This document shows, in pieces, positions 46,954 through 54,913 of a stretch of DNA of 64,000 nt. Location: assembly GCA_038525525.1 (NCBI GenBank), contig JBCBHO010000003.1, positions 434,001 to 498,000 of the forward strand, written 5' to 3'. The notes beneath the pieces are model-generated. The model ran no database searches, was not told where the DNA came from, and saw only the letters and a program-made list of their open reading frames with translations. Both the position numbers and the translations under genes were made by a program. The stretch comes from Shimia_B sp038525525. Its GTDB lineage: Bacteria; Pseudomonadota; Alphaproteobacteria; Rhodobacterales; Rhodobacteraceae. The stretch's first letter is position 1. Every line of letters starts with the position of its first letter.

Positions 46954-48828
46954 ATGAGCAATCAAGAAGCAGAGCAAAGCGACGATGGTGCGATCGAAGG
47001 CAACCCGCTTTCGAGCGTCGCTGTGCTGGATCAGTCGCTCTGGGCACAGTTTCACAGGGCCGAAACGCCAGAGGGCTTTTTGCAGGCCTGGCTCGGGCTG
47101 CAATGCCGCCACGTGCCTGGCGCGCTGACGGCGACGGTTGTCATAGGCGAGCCCAATGCTGGGCCCTTCACGCCCGCGGCCCTGTGGCCCCCCAACCAAG
47201 AGGTGCATGCATCGCTCACGGCCGCAGCCGATGAATGCATCGCAAAACGCCAGAGCATCGTGATGGCACTTCACGGCCAAGGCGGCCAAAGCACGGTGGC
47301 CGTCCCTATCGAGATCGACGGCGATCTCTATGGAACCGTGGCGCTCGGTCTGGAGGGCGCGGGGGCCGAAGCGGCTCAAGCTGTGCGCCAATTGCACTGG
47401 GGCATGGGCTGGCTCGAAGCGCTGCTTCGGCGCGAGCAGAGTGCCACGGATGCGGCCCTGCGCGACCGCACGACCCAAGCCCTCAATGTCCTGTCCGTGG
47501 TGCTCGAGCACAAGCGCTTCCAGCCGGCCGCCAGCGCGCTCGTGACCGAATTGGCTATCAAGCTAAACTGCGATCAGGTCGCGATCGGCTTCCTACGCGG
47601 CAAACGCACCAAGGTGGCCGCACTCAGCCATACATCGGGCTTCGGCAAACGCATGAACTTGGTGCGCGACATCGGTCTCGCCATGGATGAAGCGCTCGAT
47701 CAAAACGACCTCGTCCTCTACCCGCCAAATCCAGGCTGGGACTACCGCGTGACACGTATGCACGAAGACCTGGTGACGTCACACCGCGCTGGCGCGATCC
47801 TGACTGTGCCGCTCCAGACTAAGGAAAAGCTGATCGGCGCTCTGACATTCGAGCGCGGTCGCGAGGACCGCTTCGACGATGAAACCGTCGAACTCTGCGA
47901 TGTCATTGCCAGCATGGTTGCTTCGGTGATCGCCGAGAAGCGCAAGAACGACCGGATGTTGGTCACCAAGACCTTCGAAGTCTTGGGTAATCAGCTTCGC
48001 GCGCTCCTCGGCCCACGCTATATTGGGCGCAAGATCGCCACGCTTGTCATGGGAGGTCTTGTCTATCTTGCGCTCACGGTCACCTCGGAATTCACCATCG
48101 TCGCTGATGCCCGTCTCGAGGGCTCTGTCCAGCGCACGGTGGTGGTGCCATTTGACGGCTACATCCAGTCCGAGACAGTGCGTGCCGGGGCCAAGGTCAG
48201 CTCCGGAGAGATCCTCGCCACCCTAGATAGCAGCGATTTCGAGCTCGAGCGACTGCGCTGGAGCACCGTTCGCAGCCAGCGCCAGATCGAATTCGACCGG
48301 GCCCTGGCAGAGCGAGAACGCGCGCAAGCCAATATTATCCGCAGCCAAATCGCCCAGGCTGAGGCGCAGCTCGCGCTCATCGACGCGCAGCTCGAGCGCA
48401 CACGCATCAGCGCGCCGTTCGACGGCATCGTTGTGTCAGGCGATCTCAGCCAATCCATTGGCAGCGCCGTGATGCGCGGCGACGAGCTCTTCAAGATCGC
48501 GCCGCTCGATGCCTTCCGCGTCGCCCTCAATGTCGATGAAAGCGACATTGCCGAATTGGTCCCGGGCCAGGAGGGTCAATTGCGTGTGGCCGCCCGGCCC
48601 ACCGTGCCGCTCACATTCCAGGTCGAGCGGATCACGCCGGTGGCTCGCCAGGCTGAGGGGCGCAATTTCTTCCGTGTTGAAGCATCGCTTTCCAATCTGC
48701 CTGACTGGGTGCGTCCAAACATGGAGGGGGTGGGGCGTGTATCGGTTGATGAACGCCTCGTCGTCACGATCTGGACGCGCCGCCTGGTGAACTGGTTCCG
48801 GTTGGCGATCTGGCGGTTCCGGCCATGA
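46954..48828 (+). CDS. GAF domain - transmembrane - HlyD-like adaptor fusion
   Basis: The 624-residue protein has a cytoplasmic N-terminal part with a GAF-like domain at about 185-330; an earlier region (about 30-150) may be a second, weaker GAF-like fold. A transmembrane segment follows at about 365-385 ('LVMGGLVYLALTVTSEF'), then a periplasmic HlyD-type adaptor. The adaptor shows lipoyl halves ('VPFDGYIQSETVRAGAKVSSGE' and 'ISAPFDGIVVSGDLSQSIG'), a short helical hairpin and a beta-barrel domain. It begins 90 bases after the giant gene. A sensor domain joined to an export adaptor suggests that export is gated by a small ligand or redox signal. The ligand is unknown. The ribosome-binding site is weak. 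Confidence 0.82.
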   Translation: MSNQEAEQSDDGAIEGNPLSSVAVLDQSLWAQFHRAETPEGFLQAWLGLQCRHVPGALTATVVIGEPNAGPFTPAALWPPNQEVHASLTAAADECIAKRQSIVMALHGQGGQSTVAVPIEIDGDLYGTVALGLEGAGAEAAQAVRQLHWGMGWLEALLRREQSATDAALRDRTTQALNVLSVVLEHKRFQPAASALVTELAIKLNCDQVAIGFLRGKRTKVAALSHTSGFGKRMNLVRDIGLAMDEALDQNDLVLYPPNPGWDYRVTRMHEDLVTSHRAGAILTVPLQTKEKLIGALTFERGREDRFDDETVELCDVIASMVASVIAEKRKNDRMLVTKTFEVLGNQLRALLGPRYIGRKIATLVMGGLVYLALTVTSEFTIVADARLEGSVQRTVVVPFDGYIQSETVRAGAKVSSGEILATLDSSDFELERLRWSTVRSQRQIEFDRALAERERAQANIIRSQIAQAEAQLALIDAQLERTRISAPFDGIVVSGDLSQSIGSAVMRGDELFKIAPLDAFRVALNVDESDIAELVPGQEGQLRVAARPTVPLTFQVERITPVARQAEGRNFFRVEASLSNLPDWVRPNMEGVGRVSVDERLVVTIWTRRLVNWFRLAIWRFRP

Positions 48829-48867
48829 CACCTGTGTCCTGCGAAAAAGGGTGAGAGAAGCCGCGCT

Positions 48868-51015
48868 ATGCAAGACGCCTTTCTCAGCCAATTCTGGTAC
48901 CGCGTTGCAAACAGCAGACCGCGCCTGCGTAATCACGCAAGGTTCTTTCGCACACACTACCGGGGAAAGCTCTGGTACGTACTGCAAGACCGTACCTCGG
49001 GCCGCTTCCACCGCTTTTCCCCGTCGAGCTTCTTCATCACCTCGCTCCTCGACGGCAAGCGGACCCTCGACGAGATCTGGTCGATCATCTGTGCGCAGCT
49101 GGAAGATGAGAGCCTGACACAGGACAAGGTGCTCGAGCTTCTCGGTCAGTTGCACAATGCCGACGTGCTCTATGCCGACAGCGTCCCCGACATTCAGGAA
49201 ATGGTGGACCGTGGCCACAAACAGCGTACGAAAAAGAGGGTGATGAGCGTGCTCAATCCCTTGGCGCTTCGCCTGCCGCTCCTGGACCCCGAGAATTTTC
49301 TTAAGCTCACCATGCCATTTGTCCGGCCGTTTCTGTCGCTGCCGGGCTTGGTGCTTTACTTGGCGGTCGTGATCTATGGGGCGAGCCTTGCCGTCACCCA
49401 TTGGGACGCGCTGACGAGCAACGTTCTTGACCGCCTTCTGACGACCGAAAACCTCTTATTGATTCTTGTGACCTACCCGGTGGTAAAGGCCATCCACGAG
49501 CTCGGACACGCCTATACAATTACAAGGTGGGGGGGCGAGGTCCATGAGATGGGGATCATGTTCCTCGTCTTCATGCCGGTGCCCTATGTGGACGCCTCCG
49601 ATAGCCTGGCATTTCAAAGCAAATGGCGTCGCGCGCTCGTGGCCGGCGCTGGCATCCTCGTCGAAATCATGCTCGCGGCCATCGCGATGATCATCTGGGT
49701 CAATGCAGAGGATGGGCTCGTGCGCGCTTTCGCCTTCAACACGATGCTCATCGGCGGGGCCTCGACGCTCTTTTTCAACGGCAATCCGCTTCTGCGCTTC
49801 GACGGCTACTATGTGCTGAGCGATCTCCTGGAGATCCCTAATCTGGGCTCCCGATCAAACCAGTATATCGGCTACGTGATCCAAAAGAGGCTCTTGGGCA
49901 TCAAGGACGCCCGAAATCCTGCCACCGCACGCGGGGAGCCATTCTGGTTCGTGACTTACGGGATTGCGGCTTTTGTCTACAGGCTCTTCATTGCCGCGAC
50001 GATCATCCTGCTCGTCTCCTCGCAATTCTTCTCGCTGGGGATCATTCTGGGGATTTGGGCGGCAGTGCTGATGTTTGTGGTGCCGCTCTCGAAACAGGTC
50101 TGGTTTCTTCTCGCCAGTCCCAAACTGCGGCGCCGGAGAGGCAGGGCTTTGGCCGTGACGGGGACGGTGATTGGCGCGATCGCGGCCGCGATCTTCTTCA
50201 TCCCCTTGCCCTACAGCACAATCGCCGAGGGCGTTGTCTGGGTGCCCGGGGACGGGGCCATCCATGCGAGCACCGAGGGCGTGGTAGATCAGGTGGTCGT
50301 CAAACAGGGCGAGGAAGTGGTCCCCGGGGACGTGCTCGTGCAACTTAATGACCCTCTCCTGAATGCGCGGGTCGATCTCCTGCTCGTCACCGTGGCAGAA
50401 CTTCAGCAGCGCCGGGACAGCCTGCTATTTTCAGACCCCGCCGCCGCACGCATCGCCGAACGAGAGCTCGAACATGCCTTGGCGGATCTCGAGCTTGCGC
50501 AAAGTCGCCAGCAGGACCTCTCAGTGCGCGCGCCCACCACCGGGCGCGTAGCCTTGCTTGAGACCTCCGACATGCCCGGGCGATACGTCAACAAGGGCCA
50601 GCTTCTGGGCTATGTGAGCACCTTCCAGGACCCGATGATCCGCGCAATCGTCTCCGAGGATAGCAGCGACTTGATCCTGCAGGGCACGACCTCCATCGAT
50701 ATTCGCCTTATCAGCGCGCCCGCCACGACCCATGCGGCGCGTATCGAGCGCGAGGTGCCGGCGCTCGACGCCACCTTGCCCAGTCTTGCTCTAGCGACGG
50801 TGGGGGGCGGATCGGTCCTTCTCGACCCGAGCTCGCCGCGTGCGCAGCGTAGCGTCGAGAATCTCCTGCACCTCGATCTGAAGATTCGAAATAGCTACGA
50901 ATTCGAAACAATCGGCGAGCGCGCTTATGTCCGTTTCGTGCATGAGCCGGTTTCGTTGTCCACCCGCATCCACCGGCGCGTGCGGCAGGTGTTTCTGAGG
51001 CACTTCAATATTTAA
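48868..51015 (+). CDS. PqqD-like / M50 site-2-protease-like / HlyD fusion membrane protein
   Basis: The 715-residue protein begins with a PqqD-like winged-helix region (about 1-110; 'FRTHYRGKLWYVLQDRTSG...LDGKRTLDEIW'). A multi-spanning M50-type membrane domain follows, with HELGH at residues 210-214 and the second motif 'NPLLRFDGYY' near 306. After the last transmembrane segment (about 430-450) comes an adaptor part with lipoyl halves ('GDGAIHASTEGVVDQVVVKQGE', 'VRAPTTGRVALLET'). M50 enzymes cut peptides within the membrane, and PqqD-like domains bind peptides. The fusion could recognise, trim or guide an exported chain. All zinc-site residues are present. It is likely co-transcribed with the genes on either side. 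Confidence 0.85.
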   Translation: MQDAFLSQFWYRVANSRPRLRNHARFFRTHYRGKLWYVLQDRTSGRFHRFSPSSFFITSLLDGKRTLDEIWSIICAQLEDESLTQDKVLELLGQLHNADVLYADSVPDIQEMVDRGHKQRTKKRVMSVLNPLALRLPLLDPENFLKLTMPFVRPFLSLPGLVLYLAVVIYGASLAVTHWDALTSNVLDRLLTTENLLLILVTYPVVKAIHELGHAYTITRWGGEVHEMGIMFLVFMPVPYVDASDSLAFQSKWRRALVAGAGILVEIMLAAIAMIIWVNAEDGLVRAFAFNTMLIGGASTLFFNGNPLLRFDGYYVLSDLLEIPNLGSRSNQYIGYVIQKRLLGIKDARNPATARGEPFWFVTYGIAAFVYRLFIAATIILLVSSQFFSLGIILGIWAAVLMFVVPLSKQVWFLLASPKLRRRRGRALAVTGTVIGAIAAAIFFIPLPYSTIAEGVVWVPGDGAIHASTEGVVDQVVVKQGEEVVPGDVLVQLNDPLLNARVDLLLVTVAELQQRRDSLLFSDPAAARIAERELEHALADLELAQSRQQDLSVRAPTTGRVALLETSDMPGRYVNKGQLLGYVSTFQDPMIRAIVSEDSSDLILQGTTSIDIRLISAPATTHAARIEREVPALDATLPSLALATVGGGSVLLDPSSPRAQRSVENLLHLDLKIRNSYEFETIGERAYVRFVHEPVSLSTRIHRRVRQVFLRHFNI

Positions 51016-51050
51016 GTCTGGACTTGAAAGACCCTTTGAGCTTCAAATTT

Positions 51051-51130
51051 AGGCCGATTTAAGGGGGATCAGAAGCGCGTTCATCCGACAAATCGGCCTG
51101 CGATTTGCGCGTGTCGCCTCCTGCTTCTGA
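51051..51130 (+). promoter_or_regulatory. Two interlocked inverted repeats in the sapC leader
   Basis: AGGCCGATTT (51051-51060) pairs perfectly with AAATCGGCCT (51090-51099). TCAGAAGC (51069-51076) pairs perfectly with GCTTCTGA (51123-51130). The arms are arranged A-B-A'-B', so in RNA they would form either a pseudoknot or two competing hairpins. The second arm ends 23 bases before the sapC ATG. A control element of sapC and secA-like expression is inferred. Confidence 0.45.
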
Positions 51131-51153
51131 CGTCGAATTTGAGGGAGGTCATC

Positions 51154-51960
51154 ATGGCCACACAGCTGTTATTCTATGAGAACGCCGTTCCGGTCAGTTC
51201 AAAGAAACATGCAAAGCTCTGCGTGAAAGCCGGCGAAAGCTACGCTTTTGCCAGCAAGATCAACTCCGTTCCGTTGACGGCGTCTGAATTCGCCGAAGCG
51301 GCCGCTGAATACCCGATCGTTTTCGCCGGCGAGGGCGAGAATGTCGTGCCAACCGTGATCTTGGGCGTGGCTGGTTCTCAGAACGCCTATGTCTCTGAGA
51401 AGGGCGGCTGGGGCGGCCGCTACATCCCCGCCTTCATTCGGCGCTACCCTTTCGTCTTCAGCCAAGAGACATCGGACAATCAGCTTATCTTGCACATCGA
51501 TGAAAGCTTTGAGGGCTGCAACACCGACGGTCGCGGGGAGCATCTCTTCGACAGCGAGGGCAACCAAACCCAGTACCTGAAAAACGTTCTGGCCTTCCTG
51601 CAAGACTACCAGGCTCGCTTCACCCGCAGCCAAAGCTACTGCAAGCGGCTCGTCGAGCTCGATCTGCTGCGACCGATGCAGGCGCAGTTCACCATGCCCG
51701 GCGGAGAGAAGCGGTCGCTCACCGGTTTCATGACTGTGGACCGTGACCGGTTGAAGGCGCTCGACGGCGACATGCTCAAGGAGATGATGTCCACCGACGA
51801 GCTGGAATGCACCTTCCTGCACTTGAATTCCCTGCGCCACTTCGGTGACGTGGCTGACCGTACTGCCTCTGATGCGGCGGACGCGGCAGCCACGCCTAAA
51901 GAAGAAGAGAAAGCTGCGAAGGCTAGCTTCAAATCAAAAGCCAAGGCTAAGGAAACGTGA
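51154..51960 (+). CDS. sapC: SapC family protein
   Basis: The ATG at 51154 is chosen over 51139 because GGGAGG lies just upstream. The 268-residue product has the SapC family signature: strand-rich N-terminus 'QLLFYENAVPVS', then 'WGGRYIPAFIRRYPFVF', then a conserved acidic region with 'HIDESFEGC' and 'LFDSEGN'. The family is named after a Campylobacter fetus surface-layer locus gene whose biochemical role is not established. There is no signal peptide or membrane segment, so it is probably cytoplasmic. The C-terminus (about 235-268) is an Ala/Lys-rich tail. Its stop overlaps the start of the SecA-like gene (TGATG), so the two are translationally coupled and probably act together. Confidence 0.88.
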   Translation: MATQLLFYENAVPVSSKKHAKLCVKAGESYAFASKINSVPLTASEFAEAAAEYPIVFAGEGENVVPTVILGVAGSQNAYVSEKGGWGGRYIPAFIRRYPFVFSQETSDNQLILHIDESFEGCNTDGRGEHLFDSEGNQTQYLKNVLAFLQDYQARFTRSQSYCKRLVELDLLRPMQAQFTMPGGEKRSLTGFMTVDRDRLKALDGDMLKEMMSTDELECTFLHLNSLRHFGDVADRTASDAADAAATPKEEEKAAKASFKSKAKAKET

Positions 51961-54014
51961 TGACGGCCGAGGGCGACCGATCGTCCTCGGGCCTCTTCCT
52001 TGGCCAAAGCATGCCCCTGCTGAATATCGGGGGGCGTGCGCCCAATCGGGCATTCCGCCCCTCCATCCACGCCTATCCAGAGCGCCCAGAGGACGAGCTC
52101 ACCGGCCTGGACCGCAAGGTCTACGCAGGAGCAGCGCGGCTTTTCGGGCGCGGTGGCCCGCACCTTCGCCTATCCGTACGACTTCGTGCCCATGGGATCT
52201 GGCGCCGCGCCCTGACCCTCGAGAAGCTATCGGATGCCGCGCTCAAGGATTGCCTCGAAAAGGCTCGCTCGAGAGCAATCTCAGAAGGCCTGCGGGGCAG
52301 CGCAGGCAGCGATCTCATGGCGGTGGTCTGCGAAGTTGCCAGCCGCACACTGGGGATGAAGCCCTACAAAGTGCAGATCCGAGCCTCCCTGGTCATCCTT
52401 GAGAGCTGCGTGGCAGAGATGGCCACAGGTGAGGGGAAAAGCCTCGTGGCGAGCCTGACGGCGGCCATGGCTGCGCTCACGCGGGTGCCCGCCCACGTGG
52501 TCACGGTGAGCGATTATCTGGCTACCCGCGATGCCGATGAGATGCGCCCGCTCTTTGACTGGCTGGGCTTGAGTCTGGGCTGCATCACCCATGAGACGCC
52601 GCAATCCGGGCGAAGCGGCATCTATGGCTGCGATGTCGTCTATGCCTCGAACAAGGAATTCACATTCGATTACCTCCGAGACCGTTTGCGAATGGGCGAT
52701 GAAAATGGGCCTTTGCGGCTTAAGCTCGCGCGCTTCATGGCCAACGAGGAGGGCGCACCGGGGCCCATGATGCGGGGGCTCTTCTTCGCAATTGTGGATG
52801 AGGCCGACAGCGTTCTCATCGACGAGGCCCGCACTCCGCTGATCTTGTCCCAGCAGACTGACGCGCAGGCCGAGCGGCAGTGGGCCCAAAGCGCCGCCAT
52901 GCTTGCCAAACGCTCTCGTCCGGATACGGACTACCGGGTTATTTACCGCGAAAGACGCATCGAGCTCACCGAAGGCGGCAAGGAGCGGCTCGACTGGCTG
53001 ACCCGCAATATGGGCCCCGAGTGGCGCATTCGCGCGCAGCGCGAGCAGGCCGTCCGCCAAGCGCTCAGCGCCGAGCTCTTCTTTCACAAGGGCGATCAAT
53101 ACGTGGTCCAGGACGGCAAGGTCGTCATCGTGGACGAATATACTGGGCGCCTGATGCCGGAACGCTCCTGGAACGACGGGCTCCACCAGCTGGTGGAACT
53201 GAAAGAAGACGTGGAGGTCACCAGCCGCAAGGTGGCCATCGCGCGCAACACCTACCAGCGCTTCTTCTCTCGCTACATCCGCCTCGGCGGCATGACGGGG
53301 ACCGCCCGGGAGATCCGCAAGGAAATCGCCAGCGTCTACCGCATCGGTACGATCCGCATCCCCACGCGCCTGCCGCTCCGCCGCAAACGCCTGCCGACGC
53401 GGCTCCTACGCACGGAGGAGAAGAAGCTGGCCTTTCTGGCCGGCCGCGTGGCAGCCTTGCAGGCCGAGGGCCGCGCCGTGCTTATCGGGACCCGTACCGT
53501 GGCCGCCTCTGAAAGGATCAGCACGGCCCTGACAGAGGCCGGCATCGCACATAACGTGCTCAACGCGCTCCACGACGCCGAAGAGGCAGATATCATCAAA
53601 GGCGCGGGCGAGCCCGGGCGCACTACCGTGGCCACCAACATGGCGGGGAGGGGGGTGCATATTCCGGTTTCCCAGACCGTGCTCGCGGGCGGAGGTCTCC
53701 ATGTCATGCTAACTGAACTCCACGATTCCTCCCGCATTGACCGCCAGCTCATGGGTCGCACGGCGCGCCAGGGCCAGCCTGGCAGTTTCGAGGCAGTTCT
53801 GGCTTTAGACGACCCGCTTTTGGCGCAAACGTTCGCGCCGCTGCTCCGCACGCTCGCGTGGCTTCCAGGGTCTTTGGGGAAATGGGCCGGGCTGATGATC
53901 TTCCGCCGCGCCCAACGGGCCGCCGAGCGCCGCAATGCCCAGGCGCGGCGGTCCCTGTTGAAACTTGACGAGCACCTGCAATCGATGATGGCCTTTTCAG
54001 GCCGTCCGGAATGA
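51960..54014 (+). CDS. SecA-like ATPase lacking the canonical C-terminal region
   Basis: About 684 residues from an ATG inside the TGATG overlap with sapC. SecA motor motifs are clear: ATGEGKS near 155, YASNKEFTFDYLRD near 225, VDEADSVLIDEARTPLIL near 280, DEYTGRLMPERSWNDGLHQ near 392, MTGTA near 440, ATNMAGRG near 558 and RIDRQLMGRTARQGQPGS near 593. A preprotein-crosslinking-like insertion (about 290-390) is present. The protein ends about 70 residues after the last motor motif, so the helical scaffold, wing and zinc-binding tail of the normal protein (about 900 residues) are missing. It is therefore an accessory SecA-type motor, not the housekeeping enzyme. Context suggests it helps export or unfold the giant surface protein. 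Confidence 0.9.
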   Translation: MTAEGDRSSSGLFLGQSMPLLNIGGRAPNRAFRPSIHAYPERPEDELTGLDRKVYAGAARLFGRGGPHLRLSVRLRAHGIWRRALTLEKLSDAALKDCLEKARSRAISEGLRGSAGSDLMAVVCEVASRTLGMKPYKVQIRASLVILESCVAEMATGEGKSLVASLTAAMAALTRVPAHVVTVSDYLATRDADEMRPLFDWLGLSLGCITHETPQSGRSGIYGCDVVYASNKEFTFDYLRDRLRMGDENGPLRLKLARFMANEEGAPGPMMRGLFFAIVDEADSVLIDEARTPLILSQQTDAQAERQWAQSAAMLAKRSRPDTDYRVIYRERRIELTEGGKERLDWLTRNMGPEWRIRAQREQAVRQALSAELFFHKGDQYVVQDGKVVIVDEYTGRLMPERSWNDGLHQLVELKEDVEVTSRKVAIARNTYQRFFSRYIRLGGMTGTAREIRKEIASVYRIGTIRIPTRLPLRRKRLPTRLLRTEEKKLAFLAGRVAALQAEGRAVLIGTRTVAASERISTALTEAGIAHNVLNALHDAEEADIIKGAGEPGRTTVATNMAGRGVHIPVSQTVLAGGGLHVMLTELHDSSRIDRQLMGRTARQGQPGSFEAVLALDDPLLAQTFAPLLRTLAWLPGSLGKWAGLMIFRRAQRAAERRNAQARRSLLKLDEHLQSMMAFSGRPE

Positions 54015-54033
54015 GCCTGAAAGGCGCCTAAGG

Positions 54034-54879
54034 ATGATACTCACGATGAAGTCAAAGACCGTGCACCTTTCCTTGGCCTCCAGCCTCGCTCTGCTAGTTC
54101 AGCTGTCAGGGGGGGGCGCGGGTGCTCAGGGTGCCCAAACCTTCGACTGCGTTATCGAGCCTGCCGTTATCGTGGACTTAGCCAGCCCCGTGGGCGGCCT
54201 GATCGACGATATCGCAGTTGTGCGGGGAGACATCGTCAGCAAGGGGCAGGTGGTGGCAAAGCTCGAGTCCGGGGTGGAGATCACCACCGTGGAACTGATG
54301 GCTCTTCGCGCCGGCAGCGCAGCCGAGGTGGATGCCTTCCGCGCGCGCCTTGCACTAGCCCAGAGCCGTGAAGAGCGACTAAGCACGCTGATCGAACGCG
54401 GTATCGGCACGAAGGAAGAGCTCGAAGACGCCCAGGCTGCCGTGCGGGTCGCCGAGAGCGAGATCCGCATGGCTGAGATGCGCCTACGCGCAGCGCAAGT
54501 GGAGATGAAGCGCGCCGAAGCCGTGCTTGAGCAGCGCACGATCGTGAGCCCCATCGACGGGCTCGTGCTCGACCGAATGCTCGATACGGGGGAATATGCA
54601 GACAGGGATACGGCGGTCATCCGCATCGCTCAGCTTGATCCGCTCCATGTGGAAGCTTTCTTGCCCATCGACATGTTTGCACGTCTCAAGCCGGGAGACT
54701 CTGCCCAAGTCCGCCCGGCACCGCCCATCTCAGGGGATTACACCGGCGAGCTCATCGTGGTGGACCGCGTCTTTGATGCCGCCAGCAGCACCTTCGGGGT
54801 GCGCATCGAGGTGAGCAACGCGGAGCTCAACATCCCTGCTGGCCACCGCTGTGTCGTAGAATTCTCCGAGGCGGAGTAG
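54034..54879 (+). CDS. Small HlyD/RND-type periplasmic adaptor
   Basis: The 281-residue product (an ATG at 54046 is also possible) has an N-terminal signal sequence ending near 'GGGAGAQG'. It then has lipoyl halves ('ASPVGGLIDDIAVVRGDIV' and 'TIVSPIDGLVLDRMLDTGEY') around a coiled-coil hairpin at about 85-165, and a beta-barrel domain. It lacks the transmembrane anchor and long hairpin of the larger fusion proteins, so it resembles efflux-type adaptors in the periplasm. It starts 19 bases after the SecA-like gene and is the last gene of the cluster. It may link the M50-HlyD and GAF-HlyD proteins to an outer-membrane channel. Confidence 0.83.
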   Translation: MILTMKSKTVHLSLASSLALLVQLSGGGAGAQGAQTFDCVIEPAVIVDLASPVGGLIDDIAVVRGDIVSKGQVVAKLESGVEITTVELMALRAGSAAEVDAFRARLALAQSREERLSTLIERGIGTKEELEDAQAAVRVAESEIRMAEMRLRAAQVEMKRAEAVLEQRTIVSPIDGLVLDRMLDTGEYADRDTAVIRIAQLDPLHVEAFLPIDMFARLKPGDSAQVRPAPPISGDYTGELIVVDRVFDAASSTFGVRIEVSNAELNIPAGHRCVVEFSEAE

Positions 54880-54913
54880 CGCGGCTCGAGGGGTAAGATC
54901 GCAGTCGCAGTTC

